The notes: a model not told the origin generated them from the letters alone. Shown: positions 43,520 through 53,947, counted from the first letter of the stretch. The stretch: 64,000 bases of DNA from Chloroflexota bacterium (GCA_026390015.1 JAPLGS010000098.1:1-64000), one strand, 5' to 3'. Numbers and translations: made by a program.

Positions 43520-45508
43520 ATGACAGAACAATTTTCTTTCGGCGGCGATATTGTTTGGAGACCAACTCCCGAGCATATTGAGCACGCGAATTTAACTGCT
43601 TTCATGCGCGTACATGCGATAAAAAATTTTGAGGAACTCATGCAGAGATCCACGAAGGATGTGGCATGGTTCACAGATGCGGTCTTGAAATTTTTGGATA
43701 TTCAATTTTACGAACCATATACAAATGTCGTTGATCTCACCGATGGAATTCAATTCCCAAAATGGTGTGTGAATGGGAAAATGAACATTGTCCATAATTG
43801 TGTCGATAAATGGCAGAATACAGAAAGCAGAAATCAAAGGGCAGTTGTGTTTGAGGGAGAAGAGGGGATCACTAAAACCTTAACCTACGAAGAACTTTAC
43901 AAGCAAGTAAATAAAACCGCGAACGCATTGCTCTCTCTTGGCTTCGGCAAAGGAGATGCCATTGGAATTTTCATGCCAATGACTCCTGAGATCGTGACCG
44001 CTCTTCTTGCCATCGCGAAAATAGGCGGGATTATTCTTCCGTTATTCTCCGGCTATGGCGCCGGCGCAATTGTCTCGCGATTGCAGGATGCAAATGCGAA
44101 AGCCTTATTCGCGTCTGATGGAGCGTTTCGGCGCGGCAAGGCTGTCGAGATGAAATCCATAGCGGATGAGGCGGCTGATCAGGTGGCCTCATTGAAGCAC
44201 ATGATCGTACTAAAGCGGACAGGACAGGATGTGAAAATGAAAGCGGGACGAGATCACTGGTGGCACGATCTGATCGCGCCTCAGCTTGATACTGCTTCGA
44301 CAGAGATCACCTCCGCTGAAGACCCGCTGATGATCATCTACACTTCCGGCACAACTGGAAAACCGAAAGGCGCCGTCCACACACACTGCGGATTTCCTGT
44401 CAAAGCCGCGCAGGATATGGCCTTCGGGACCGACGTACACGGGTGGCGGTCGAGTAGTGAAAGCATACCGAGATCAGATGTTATTTATTGGATGACCGAC
44501 ATGGGCTGGATGATGGGACCGTGGCAGGTATTCGGAAGTCTTTTGCTTGGAGCGACGATGTTCATCTATGACGGCGCGCCAGATTTCCCCGCGCCGAATC
44601 GATTATGGGAGTTGGTTGAAAAGTATAAGATCAATCAAATGGGAGTCTCGCCAACTTTGATCCGTTCGTTGATTCCGCAGGGTGATGGACATTTTACCAA
44701 ACATGATCTTTCTTCCATCAAGTGTTTTGCGTCCACTGGCGAGCCATGGAATCCCGACCCGTGGATGTGGCTGTTTGAACATGTGGGGGAGAGCAAACGA
44801 CCGATAATAAATTATTCTGGCGGTACTGAGATCTCCGGCGGTATTGTAATGGGAAACCCGCTGCTGCCTTTGAAATCATGCTCATTTTCAGCCGCCTGCC
44901 CCGGTATGGATGCGGATGTGGTGGACGAAAGCGGAGAGTCTGTTCGAAACGCGGTGGGCGAGTTGATCATTAAATCGCCATGGATCGGTATGACGCGCGG
45001 ATTTTGGAAGGACAACCAGCGCTATCTTGACACCTATTGGTCGCGTTGGGAAAATATTTGGGTGCATGGTGATTTCGCCGCAATCGGCAGCGACGGATTA
45101 TGGTACATCCTTGGCCGCTCGGATGATACGATAAAGATCGCGGGGAAACGATTGGGGCCTGCTGAAGTTGAGTCCATTCTCGTGAGGCATAATGATATTG
45201 TGGAGGCGGCCGCCATCGGGGTGCCGCACGAGGTCAAAGGCAGCGAATTGATCCTTTTCGCAGTGACCAGGCCCGGGCTGAGTCCGACTGATGCACTTCG
45301 TCAGGAATTAATAAAAATGGTAATTGCTGAAATGGGTAAAGCGCTCGCGCCAAAAGCCATCCTTTTTGTCTCTGACCTGCCGAAGACGCGTAATGCCAAG
45401 GTGATGAGGCGCGTGATCCGCTCGGCGTATTTGGGTCTGGAGTTGGGTGATATTTCGTCGCTGGTCAATCCACTCGCGGTGGATGAGGTTAGAAAGGCAA
45501 ACCAGTAG
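43520..45508 (+). CDS. AMP-dependent acyl-CoA synthetase (acetyl-CoA synthetase-like)
   Basis: A 662-residue adenylate-forming ligase: carboxylate plus ATP plus CoA to acyl-CoA, AMP and PPi. The P-loop-like MIIYTSGTTGKPKGAVHTH is the A3 motif, SIKCFASTGEPWNPDPWMWL and INYSGGTEISGG are A5, HGDFAAIGSDGLWYILGRSD is A7-A8, and KTRNAKVMRRVIRSAYLG near the end holds the catalytic lysine region. The N-terminal part with AWFTDAVLKFLDIQFYEPYT matches acetyl-CoA and acetoacetyl-CoA synthetase relatives. The true acid is not readable. The K in TRNAKVMRR is the acetylation-controlled lysine of the family. Confidence 0.92.
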   Translation: MTEQFSFGGDIVWRPTPEHIEHANLTAFMRVHAIKNFEELMQRSTKDVAWFTDAVLKFLDIQFYEPYTNVVDLTDGIQFPKWCVNGKMNIVHNCVDKWQNTESRNQRAVVFEGEEGITKTLTYEELYKQVNKTANALLSLGFGKGDAIGIFMPMTPEIVTALLAIAKIGGIILPLFSGYGAGAIVSRLQDANAKALFASDGAFRRGKAVEMKSIADEAADQVASLKHMIVLKRTGQDVKMKAGRDHWWHDLIAPQLDTASTEITSAEDPLMIIYTSGTTGKPKGAVHTHCGFPVKAAQDMAFGTDVHGWRSSSESIPRSDVIYWMTDMGWMMGPWQVFGSLLLGATMFIYDGAPDFPAPNRLWELVEKYKINQMGVSPTLIRSLIPQGDGHFTKHDLSSIKCFASTGEPWNPDPWMWLFEHVGESKRPIINYSGGTEISGGIVMGNPLLPLKSCSFSAACPGMDADVVDESGESVRNAVGELIIKSPWIGMTRGFWKDNQRYLDTYWSRWENIWVHGDFAAIGSDGLWYILGRSDDTIKIAGKRLGPAEVESILVRHNDIVEAAAIGVPHEVKGSELILFAVTRPGLSPTDALRQELIKMVIAEMGKALAPKAILFVSDLPKTRNAKVMRRVIRSAYLGLELGDISSLVNPLAVDEVRKANQ

Positions 45509-45873
45509 TGAATGGTTTCAACGGGAAGTTTGTAGTAATTATTATTGACATATTTATATTATTCTCATAAAATAGACAAAAATTACCATCTTTAGCGATT
45601 AGCCAATAATAATGGCTGGTTGGCGTAAATCGGATATTTATTGAATATAGGATCTATGAAGTTCAAATTCTATTAGCCGCGAAATTCGTGGCAGTTTTTG
45701 TGGTCTTGCGTAAGTTCTGGAAAAGATGAAAAAATAAATAAAGGCATATATGTCTAAACATACTAGATTCTTCGGAAGAAGAGGAGTATGTTTTCTGTTT
45801 TCATATTCATTTTTTTATTAACCAGGAGTTCAGTGCCAATGTCGGCTCTGAATATTAGTGGTAGGAGTAAATT
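45509..45873 (+). other. Leader region of the giant surface protein
   Basis: About 365 AT-rich bases with no gene. Features are a hairpin at 45756-45793 and a GTAGGAGTAA ribosome site just before ATG 45874. GGCTGGTTGGCG (45611) and CAGTGCCAATGTCGGCTCTG (45832) show no further structure. Confidence 0.5.
45756..45793 (+). terminator. Hairpin upstream of the giant surface protein gene
   Basis: AAACATACT (45756-45764) pairs with AGTATGTTT (45785-45793). The inner TTC-TTCG-GAA forms a stable UUCG tetraloop. TTTTCTGTTTTC follows, so it reads as an intrinsic terminator. It may stop acyl-CoA synthetase read-through, or act as an attenuator for the gene 80 bases downstream. Confidence 0.6.
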
Positions 45874-48800
45874 ATGTTTAAAACAATCAGGTCTTTATTT
45901 TTATTAATTACTGTGGTTGCATCTTTGTTCATGTACCCGCTGCAGTCGGTTTATGCTTTAGCCATTCCCGCAGAGATCAATAAACAATTCAACCCGATTT
46001 TGATCGATGCGGGTGGAACATCGGTGTTACGGGTTACGATATTTAACCCGAACACATTCCCATTAACAAACGCATCCTGGACTGATAACCTGATCGGTGT
46101 ACAGACGGGTCTGAAGATTGCAAACCCCAATGGCTTAAACGTTACCTGTGTTGGTGGTTCCGTTACAGCCGTGCCTGATACAACCACTTTATCTTTAAGC
46201 GGAGGGATTGTTCCCGCTCAGGTTGGCGCTGTGCCTGGTGAATGCTTTGTTGAAATTAATGTCACATCTACTACTGCCGGCAATCTGATCAATACAATTC
46301 CTGCGAATAATTTAAAGGCATCAGGCAATGATGGGGGAACGCCCGTAGCAATTTCAAACACTACGCCTGCAAGCGCAACGTTGACTGTCGTTGCTGTTGT
46401 ACCACCTACGTTGAGCAAAGGTTTTGCGCCAAACACAATATCGATGGGAAATGTCAGTACGCTAGCCATTACGATCAATAATAATGATACAAATACAAAT
46501 CTGACCGGGACTTCATTCACTGATACCCTGCCTGCCAATGTCATCCTTGCCACCCCGGCAGTTGGAGTAACTCCACTTACCAATTGCGGTGCTTCAGCCT
46601 CATTGGCTGTGACCGCCGGGGGGAATTCAATAGCTTTGACAAACGCCACTGTTACCCCAGGCCTAAACTGTGTGGTTACCGTAAATGTTACCTCGGCTAT
46701 ACAGGGTGTTTATATCAACACCATCCCGGCTGGACCCGGCAACCCCGGCTCGATCGTGACCCAGCAAGGGGTCACGAATGGCAGCCCAGCCAGTGCTACC
46801 TTGAATGTTCAGCCGATTAATATTGCCAAACAATTTAATCCCATATCTTTTCAAGCTGGTGGAACGAGTACTTTGACGATCACGCTTCAAAACCCAACAG
46901 CTTCCGCTTACACTGGCGTGAATTTAACGGATACCCTGCCCATTCTTCCCAATTCCAACCTGACTTATGTTGCCGCATCTTCAGCGACAACCTGTGCCCC
47001 TGGAACGGCATCCAATACCAGCACAACTGTTACTTTGACTGGCGGTACCATCCCAGCTAATTCTTCGTGTACTATCACTGTCAATGTCACCACAACAGTT
47101 AATGCACCTGTCGCAACTTATAGAAATACCATCCCCGCAGGTGCTGTCTTCATCGGAAGTAACCCAACGTTGACTAATGGAATTCCAGCAATTGCGGATG
47201 TTAGTGTGTATGCAATCGGGACCGGCATGGTTGGAAGTGTTAAATCATTTTCAATCGATCCAATTGACGCAGGTCAAAACACACGCTTGAGAATTGATCT
47301 CTTTGCGCCGGCTGATACGAACCTGACGAATTTTTCCATGACTGATAACCTGCCGGTGGGCGTCACTATAACCAATGTGAACTCACTAGGTGTTGCAACA
47401 CCACCAGCAATAAGCGGCTGTGGAGTAGCGCCACCTCGTGTGCTAACTGCCAACACTGGAACTGCCATCATTTCCCTTTCAGGTGGAACCATCCTTGCAG
47501 GAGCTCGCTGTCGGATCGATGTTTGGGTAACCAGCAGCACACCCGGGACTGTTACCAATACCATTTCCCCCGCTGACATATCCAATACGGAAAATCGCCA
47601 CCCTTCCGGTAATCTCACTGACACGTTGACTGTAAATAGTGCGGAAAACCTCTCGGTCACTAAAGACTTCAACCCGCCCACAGTTAACCCGGGTGGTTTA
47701 TCCATACTGACAATCACACTTCGAAATACGTACCCGTCTCCGCTAGTCAACACATCGCTTACTGATAACCTGCCGGGTACGGTTGCAAATGGAGTTGTAG
47801 TTGCGCCTGTTCCAAACGCCAGCACCACATGTACCGGTGGGATCATTACTGCAGTCCCAGGATCGCAAGCAATTACCATGACAGGAGGGACTGTTCCTGC
47901 ACAGGCTGGAGGCGTGCCGGGAATATGTACGATTACTGTCACTGTTCAGGGTAATGACAGTAATGCTACTCCGAGTAATCGCGATAATACAATTCCAACT
48001 GCCAATGTTTCAGGCACAGTTCAAAGTACAGGCGCAGCGATTGCTCCAATAGCCGATGCGGTAGCTCGTCTTAGAACTGAGATTCTCACTATCGGCGTGG
48101 TTAAGGGATTTAATCCTGTGCTTGTATTCGGTGGGGCATTTTCGACCATGAGTGTTCAGCTGGTAAATCCCAATACCATAGCGTTAACAGGTATTGCTTT
48201 TACAGACGATATGACTTTGCTCGGTACGGGCATGGAATTGGCCAACCCTGTTACTTTTAATACCGGTACTTGTGGCGGCGTTCTTACTGGAAATCCTGGT
48301 GCTTCTTCTTTTTCATTTACTGGTGGTACTTTACCTGCAAACTCAAACTGTACCCTGACCTTGCGCGTTGTCATGGCTGTAAATGGGAATCTCACCAATC
48401 GAATTCCAGCCGGCGCTGTTACTACTTTTAATGGGATTAGTAGCACTCAACCTACCGAAGCATCCTTGACAAATCTCCCCGGAGCGAGCGTCTCTAAGAG
48501 TTTTAATCCCAACACCATCCTGACTGGCGGGTTCTCTACATTGACGATCACCATTAAGAATACCAGTAACATTCCGCTTGTCGGCATGGCGTTGACAGAT
48601 AATTTACCCGGAACCCTTCCCATCGGACTGGAAGTTGCGGGAGGTTCAGCTCCTGCGCCTGTCAATAATTGTGGCGGCGCTTTTTCAGCGCCAATTGGTT
48701 CTCAAACAATTGCATTAACTGGTGGAACCCTGGCAGGAAGTGCCAGTTGTACGATCACTGTTAGTGTTACAAGTAGTATGCCTGGCACCTATGTGAATCT

Positions 48801-51459
48801 CATTCCAGCCGGGGGCTTAACTGCAACAGCGGGTGGTTCCCCAGTTAGCAATACTACCCCCACTTCAGACACTTTGGTGGTGAATCCTGGTGGATACAGC
48901 CTTGGAAACCGGGTGTGGTTTGACACGGATAACAGCGGCACGATCAATGGCGCAGAAGTTGGGATTAGCAATGTGCGCGTCGAGTTGTATCAGGATAATG
49001 GAAATGGTATATACGATGCTGGAGATACCTTCCTATCCTTTGCGACAACAGATGCGAGCGGCTATTATCGCTTTGATAATCTGGCTGCCGGGGATTACGT
49101 GGTGCTCATCCCTGCAGATAACTTCCGCAACGTGGGCGCGGGTGACAAAATCGCCGGCGACCCGTTGTCGGGGTATTGGAGCAGCGGCACTAACATTGCA
49201 AATAATGGCACAGTCAGTGACAGCATAGGGCCAGATGCAGATGCGACACCGGCAGACAGCGATGATAACGGTGTAACAAGTTTTACAAGCAATGCGGTCA
49301 ACTTCGTTGCGGCGCAGGCGGTCACCCTTGGCCCTGGTGCATCTGAGCCAGTAGGTGAGACAGATAAATCCGGCACTTCCGGCGAAGCGCCGGACGCGTT
49401 CAGCAATCTGACAGTGGATTTTGGATTTTATCGTCAGGAACTTGGAAATCTGGTCTTTATTGATGCGAATAATAATGGAAAATTTGACGCCGGAGATAGC
49501 TTGCTTTCCGGAGCGACAGTGCGGTTGTTTGCCGGCAATGGAACGACCGAGATCGAGGTCGGCCCTGACGGTATCCTGGGCACATCGGACGATGCAACTG
49601 GCGGTGTTACAACCGGCGCTGGAGGCACCTATCTATTTAAAGGCTTGCCGCAGGGCGATTACATTGTAAAAGTTACTCCTCCAGTTGGATATACCAGCGC
49701 AGTGGACACAGCCAACATCGGCGACACAACAACCCCGAATAATAATATTGATAATAATGATAATGGCATCGGCACAGCCACGGGTTTAGTAATAAGTAAT
49801 TTGGTAACCCTAACCCCGGGCAGCCTCGGCGCGGCTTCAAATAACGTGGTCAGTAATTCAAGCGGAACAACCACGAATCCGACAATGGACTTTGGATTTG
49901 TTGCGTCAAGCGGCCTATCCAAAATAATTGTGGATACCAATCAATCCTTTACCAGCGGGAATGATGTGGCGATTGGAGAGATCGTAACATATCAGGTTTC
50001 GATTAATCTTCCTGTTGGAGTGTCTCTTGAAAATGTAACCATTACAGACCTCATGGATAAGGGTCTCGCGTATGTGAATTGTTTATCGGTCAATGTGGGC
50101 GGCGTAGATTTGACATCTACGATTTGCCCATCGGCAGTCGTCTCAGCCATTACCGACCCTGCAGATTTAGATTCCAACCCCGCCAACCCGGGCAGACAGG
50201 TGATTTTCAACCTGGGGAATATTGCCGCACTGAATGAAGTCCCACAGATCGTCATTCAATATCGGGCTGTTGTGCTTGATGTGATCGAGAATCAACGCGG
50301 TATTAATTTGAATAATAACGTCGTCTGGGCATGGACTGGCGGCTCATTCACAACAAGTGCCCCTGATGTAACCATTGTTGAGCCCAATCTCACGATAGCA
50401 AAAACCGCCAACGTAAACTTTATAGCGAACGGCTCGGCGGCTACTTTTACTCTTGTAATTTCCCATACACCATCAAGCAATGCTGACGCTTTCGATATTG
50501 TAATATCGGATGTTTTACCACCAGGCCTGGATTATGTTGCAAATTCAATTAATTGTGACTCTGGCGAACAAGACCCCGATGTTGGCTCTTGTGTTTATGA
50601 TGCCGGAACCCGTACAATTAAGGCTCAATGGAGTGCATTCACACAATTACCAGCCAATGCCCGGGGTATCATTCGATTTGACGTAGTTGGAAATGAATCC
50701 ATTCCTGCAAATGGCAGTCTAACCAATATAGCAAATGTTGAATGGACAAGCCTCCCTGGTAATCAAATTACTACTCAGTCGCTCTTCAATAAGTTTGCAA
50801 CAGAGCGGTTTTACGATCCGGCCGACCGGATCAATTTTTATAATGCCAGCGCATCACTTTCGCTTACACCGCTTGGCGGTGGAGGTAATGGCGGAGGCAG
50901 AGGCATTAAGATAAATAATGTTTCTGTTTTTCGTGCTGGTGGATTTCTTATTCCGGTAACAGGTTTTGCGCCTAATGCTGTGACAACCTTGGATTCAATG
51001 CTTCGCCCAGCTTACAACTCAACGAGTCTGACCATAGAGATTCCTGTGATCAAAATTAAAACTTCGATCGTTGGCGTTCAACTAAAGAATCGAAATTGGG
51101 ATGTTTCCTGGCTTCAAGATCAAGTAGGGTGGTTAAATGGAACTGCATACCCATCATGGGAGGGTAATAGTGTTCTCACGGCTCATTCTGTTAATTCAGA
51201 TGGAAAACCCGGAATATTTTCAAACCTGAGAAGCTTGAATGCAGGCGAATATATCTTTGTGTATAACCTGGGCTATCGCTACACCTATAAAGTTATTTCA
51301 AATAAATACGTGCAGCCTGATGACATTACTGTGCTAAAGCATGAAGAAGAAGCGCATCTCACTCTAATTACATGCGATGCCTTTGATGAAAAGACGGGCA
51401 CTTATCTTCGCCGAGTTGTGGTGCGGGCCATACTCGTGGATGTTCAGGAAATAAAGTAA
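45874..51459 (+). CDS. Giant DUF11/SdrD-B surface protein with sorting-like motif and C-terminal sortase domain
   Basis: A signal peptide (LFLLITVVASLFMYPLQSVY, cleavage after about residue 30) leads into about eight DUF11-like repeats (each with a DNLPG/TDTLP motif and ILTGGFSTLTITIKN-like strands). Two SdrD B-type domains follow (GNRVWFDTDNSGTINGAEVG; NLVFIDANNNGKFDAGDSLL), then two longer DUF11 domains. A glycine linker (GGGGNGGGRG) and FLIPVTGF at residues 1691-1698 precede a sortase domain with LTAHSV (His1771), LTLITCDAF (Cys1834) and an Arg in RRVVVRA (near 1847). The protein thus carries a candidate LPxTG-type signal and its own transpeptidase. No membrane span follows. ATG 45874 follows GGAG. 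Confidence 0.9.
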   Translation: MFKTIRSLFLLITVVASLFMYPLQSVYALAIPAEINKQFNPILIDAGGTSVLRVTIFNPNTFPLTNASWTDNLIGVQTGLKIANPNGLNVTCVGGSVTAVPDTTTLSLSGGIVPAQVGAVPGECFVEINVTSTTAGNLINTIPANNLKASGNDGGTPVAISNTTPASATLTVVAVVPPTLSKGFAPNTISMGNVSTLAITINNNDTNTNLTGTSFTDTLPANVILATPAVGVTPLTNCGASASLAVTAGGNSIALTNATVTPGLNCVVTVNVTSAIQGVYINTIPAGPGNPGSIVTQQGVTNGSPASATLNVQPINIAKQFNPISFQAGGTSTLTITLQNPTASAYTGVNLTDTLPILPNSNLTYVAASSATTCAPGTASNTSTTVTLTGGTIPANSSCTITVNVTTTVNAPVATYRNTIPAGAVFIGSNPTLTNGIPAIADVSVYAIGTGMVGSVKSFSIDPIDAGQNTRLRIDLFAPADTNLTNFSMTDNLPVGVTITNVNSLGVATPPAISGCGVAPPRVLTANTGTAIISLSGGTILAGARCRIDVWVTSSTPGTVTNTISPADISNTENRHPSGNLTDTLTVNSAENLSVTKDFNPPTVNPGGLSILTITLRNTYPSPLVNTSLTDNLPGTVANGVVVAPVPNASTTCTGGIITAVPGSQAITMTGGTVPAQAGGVPGICTITVTVQGNDSNATPSNRDNTIPTANVSGTVQSTGAAIAPIADAVARLRTEILTIGVVKGFNPVLVFGGAFSTMSVQLVNPNTIALTGIAFTDDMTLLGTGMELANPVTFNTGTCGGVLTGNPGASSFSFTGGTLPANSNCTLTLRVVMAVNGNLTNRIPAGAVTTFNGISSTQPTEASLTNLPGASVSKSFNPNTILTGGFSTLTITIKNTSNIPLVGMALTDNLPGTLPIGLEVAGGSAPAPVNNCGGAFSAPIGSQTIALTGGTLAGSASCTITVSVTSSMPGTYVNLIPAGGLTATAGGSPVSNTTPTSDTLVVNPGGYSLGNRVWFDTDNSGTINGAEVGISNVRVELYQDNGNGIYDAGDTFLSFATTDASGYYRFDNLAAGDYVVLIPADNFRNVGAGDKIAGDPLSGYWSSGTNIANNGTVSDSIGPDADATPADSDDNGVTSFTSNAVNFVAAQAVTLGPGASEPVGETDKSGTSGEAPDAFSNLTVDFGFYRQELGNLVFIDANNNGKFDAGDSLLSGATVRLFAGNGTTEIEVGPDGILGTSDDATGGVTTGAGGTYLFKGLPQGDYIVKVTPPVGYTSAVDTANIGDTTTPNNNIDNNDNGIGTATGLVISNLVTLTPGSLGAASNNVVSNSSGTTTNPTMDFGFVASSGLSKIIVDTNQSFTSGNDVAIGEIVTYQVSINLPVGVSLENVTITDLMDKGLAYVNCLSVNVGGVDLTSTICPSAVVSAITDPADLDSNPANPGRQVIFNLGNIAALNEVPQIVIQYRAVVLDVIENQRGINLNNNVVWAWTGGSFTTSAPDVTIVEPNLTIAKTANVNFIANGSAATFTLVISHTPSSNADAFDIVISDVLPPGLDYVANSINCDSGEQDPDVGSCVYDAGTRTIKAQWSAFTQLPANARGIIRFDVVGNESIPANGSLTNIANVEWTSLPGNQITTQSLFNKFATERFYDPADRINFYNASASLSLTPLGGGGNGGGRGIKINNVSVFRAGGFLIPVTGFAPNAVTTLDSMLRPAYNSTSLTIEIPVIKIKTSIVGVQLKNRNWDVSWLQDQVGWLNGTAYPSWEGNSVLTAHSVNSDGKPGIFSNLRSLNAGEYIFVYNLGYRYTYKVISNKYVQPDDITVLKHEEEAHLTLITCDAFDEKTGTYLRRVVVRAILVDVQEIK

Positions 51460-51475
51460 ATTTACGCTTTGAATC

Positions 51476-51511
51476 AAAAAAGGTTGGCCCGATTTTTGAC
51501 CAGCCTTTTTT
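51476..51511 (+). terminator. Terminator after the giant surface protein
   Basis: AAAAAAGGTTGG (51476-51487) pairs with CCAGCCTTTTTT (51500-51511). The stem ends in A/T runs on both sides, so it can serve the minus-strand aminotransferase as well. Confidence 0.85.
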
Positions 51512-51531
51512 AATTGTTTTTAGCGAGATTT

Positions 51532-52854
51532 TTAGCCTACTTCTTTTTCCGCTATTGTCAACGTCTCTTCGAACAGCCTCAAGCCCTCGTCCATTTCACT
51601 CTTACTCATCGAGAGCGGCGGGGCAATTCGTATCACGCTTTTTCCACAGGACAGCATAAGTAGGCCGCGTTCAAATCCAAGATCTACTACGCGTTCAGTA
51701 AGTTCCTTGGCAGGTTCTTTTGTTTCGCGGTCTTTCACAAATTCAACACCAATCATTAATCCCTTGCCGCGGACTTCCCCAATACTCGGGTGACGGGATT
51801 GGATCTCATGCAATGCGTCCAGCGCATACGAGCCGACTTCCGCTGCATTCGCCATGTATTCATTTTCGATCAGATCCATCGTTGCTAGCGCGGCCACGCA
51901 TGAAATCGGGTTACCACCGTACGTATTGCCGTGTGTGCCGATTTCCCAATTCATTACAGACTTACGCGCCACGCACGCACCAAGTGGCATACCGGATGCA
52001 ATGCCTTTGGCAGTTGTCAGCATATCTGGTTCCACGCCGAAATGCTCAATGGCCCACCATTTGCCAGTGCGGCCCATACCCGATTGCACTTCATCCACGA
52101 TCAGCAGGATTCCGTGTTTGTCGCATAATTTCCGCAGGGCTGGAAAAAAGCCGTCTGGCGGAATCAAGTACCCACCCTCGCCTTGGATCGACTCAACTAA
52201 AATGCCAGCTACATCCTTGGGCGGCATGATCTGATTGAGTATCTCTTCTTCGATATAACGAACGGTTGCTTCACCGTAATCTTCACCTTTGCGGCGTTCG
52301 AGCACCGGTCGGTATGGATTCGGAAATGGAGCATGCGTCACCCCGTTCATGAGCGGATAAAATCCGCCGTGATATTTTGCCTTGCTGGCTGTAAATGTTA
52401 CTGCTCCCATCGTGCGCCCGTGGAACGCGCCAGTGAAGCCAATGAAATTCATGCGCTTGGTGTGGTAGCGGGCTAGCTTGATTGCAGTCTCCACGGCTTC
52501 GGTGCCCGAATTCGTCATGAATGAAAGAGCATCTTCTTTAAATGGGGCGATCTCATCCAGCTTCTCGGCCAGTTTGACCCAGTTCTCGTGGTAAAAGTCC
52601 GAAGAAATATGAATGAATTTTTCAGCCTGTTCTTGAATTGCCTTTACTACTTTCGGGTGTGAATATCCAGTTGATACCACCGCGATGCCGCCCATAAAAT
52701 CCAAAAATCGATTGCCGTCCACATCCCATACTTCGCTGCCTTTGCCGTGATCCATCACGAATGGGTACCCACGCGGATAGGAAGGCGAGATCACCTTGTG
52801 ATCTCGCTCGATGAGCGACCTGGCCTTAGGCCCGGGTAAATTATTTGTTGCCAT
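51532..52854 (-). CDS. Class III aminotransferase (acetylornithine/GABA type)
   Basis: A 440-residue PLP enzyme. Features: VWDVDGNRFLDFMGGIAVVS, FMTNSGTEAVETAIKLARYH, GFTGAFHGRTMGAVTFTASK, ILLIVDEVQSGMGRTGKWWA (cofactor Asp) and LTTAKGIASGMPLGACVARK, with the Schiff-base lysine in TAKG. The acetyl ornithine and 4-aminobutyrate groups are close to each other, and neither arg genes nor gabD lie nearby, so the amino donor is undecided. ATG 52854 follows AAAAGGAG. Confidence 0.92.
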   Translation of the reverse strand: MATNNLPGPKARSLIERDHKVISPSYPRGYPFVMDHGKGSEVWDVDGNRFLDFMGGIAVVSTGYSHPKVVKAIQEQAEKFIHISSDFYHENWVKLAEKLDEIAPFKEDALSFMTNSGTEAVETAIKLARYHTKRMNFIGFTGAFHGRTMGAVTFTASKAKYHGGFYPLMNGVTHAPFPNPYRPVLERRKGEDYGEATVRYIEEEILNQIMPPKDVAGILVESIQGEGGYLIPPDGFFPALRKLCDKHGILLIVDEVQSGMGRTGKWWAIEHFGVEPDMLTTAKGIASGMPLGACVARKSVMNWEIGTHGNTYGGNPISCVAALATMDLIENEYMANAAEVGSYALDALHEIQSRHPSIGEVRGKGLMIGVEFVKDRETKEPAKELTERVVDLGFERGLLMLSCGKSVIRIAPPLSMSKSEMDEGLRLFEETLTIAEKEVG

Positions 52855-52910
52855 ACATTCTCCTTTTAACTTTTTTTATCAAAAAGGTGCGTCAGCCAGG
52901 ATCAATGACG

Positions 52911-53849
52911 TTATTTCTGTAGTTTCAATTCAGCCAATGCACGTGCACCGAGAAGGCCCGAATCGTCACCCAATTCAGCTTTTGTGATCACCAAGCCATC
53001 CAAATATCGTGGATGAATGACTTGTTCCTTCAAACTTACTTCAAAAGAGTCAAATAGAAGTGGCCCGCTTTGCGAAACCCCTCCTCCAAATATCACAATG
53101 GATGGATCGAATGCGTGCAGGAAGTTTGCCACACCGATCCCTAAATATTTACCCGCAATAGAATAGGCTTCGATGGCTAAAGCATCGCCCTGTTTCGCCG
53201 CTTCGGAGATCATATAGGCAGAATTCTTTTTTGTCGGATTAAGTACCGATTCACGCCCCGCGTTGAGCTGCTCTGCCACGAAGCGCTCGATCCCTGTCCC
53301 CGAGGAGAACGACTCGAGATGTCCACGCTTTCCACAGCCGCACAGCGGACCATCCACCTGTATAGTCGAATGCCCTAGTTCAGCGGCCAGGCCGTGATAT
53401 CCCTGTAAGAGGCGGTCTTCAATGATCACCCCGCCACCGACGCCTGTGCTCACGGTCAAATATAAAACATTATGATGCCCGCGTCCCGCGCCGAACTTCC
53501 ATTCTGCAAGCCCCGCGAGGTTCGCATCGTTATCCACCCAGGCTGGAATGCCGAAATGTTCCGTTAATTTTTCGGTGAGTGGGAAATCGTGCCATTCCTT
53601 GATGTTTGGTGTAACCATTACAATACCCGTATGCGGGTCAACTGGCCCCGGAGTGGAAACCCCGATCGCGTCCACTTTTTCATTTTGTGGCCAAATATCC
53701 TCGATCACTTTTATCAAGCGGCTAAATGCGTTTGGCTCACTGGCTTTGGTTTCAACTCGTTTGTACGCAATAGGTTGGAACTGGTTATGATTGTATGCGG
53801 CAGCTCGCAAATGGGTTCCGCCAATATCAACTGCGACAATAATACTCAT
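52911..53849 (-). CDS. ROK-family sugar kinase (glucokinase-like)
   Basis: From ATG 53849 the protein has 312 residues. The ATP-binding start is IIVAVDIGGTHLRAAAYNHN, the catalytic region DNDANLAGLAEWKFGAGRGH and STGVGGGVIIEDRLLQGYHG, and the ROK zinc motif LCGCGKRGHLESFSSGTGIE. In the usual motif (CxCGxxGCxE) the third cysteine is here a histidine. Upstream in-frame codons to 53897 lack a ribosome site. It lies 56 bases downstream of the aminotransferase start but on the same strand, so it is upstream in transcription. Confidence 0.9.
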   Translation of the reverse strand: MSIIVAVDIGGTHLRAAAYNHNQFQPIAYKRVETKASEPNAFSRLIKVIEDIWPQNEKVDAIGVSTPGPVDPHTGIVMVTPNIKEWHDFPLTEKLTEHFGIPAWVDNDANLAGLAEWKFGAGRGHHNVLYLTVSTGVGGGVIIEDRLLQGYHGLAAELGHSTIQVDGPLCGCGKRGHLESFSSGTGIERFVAEQLNAGRESVLNPTKKNSAYMISEAAKQGDALAIEAYSIAGKYLGIGVANFLHAFDPSIVIFGGGVSQSGPLLFDSFEVSLKEQVIHPRYLDGLVITKAELGDDSGLLGARALAELKLQK

Positions 53850-53947
53850 AAGCGCCATTATACCGTATGACGATTTCCCTTCGAGGAAGAGCCTCAACGC
53901 GAATTGTGCGTCTTTTGATGAAAAATAAAAAAAACCGCATTCCCGAG

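Noticed and set aside
45509-45873. A second c-di-GMP riboswitch before the giant surface protein
   Set aside because: No GCAAACC or ACGCAAAG-type core is present in this leader.
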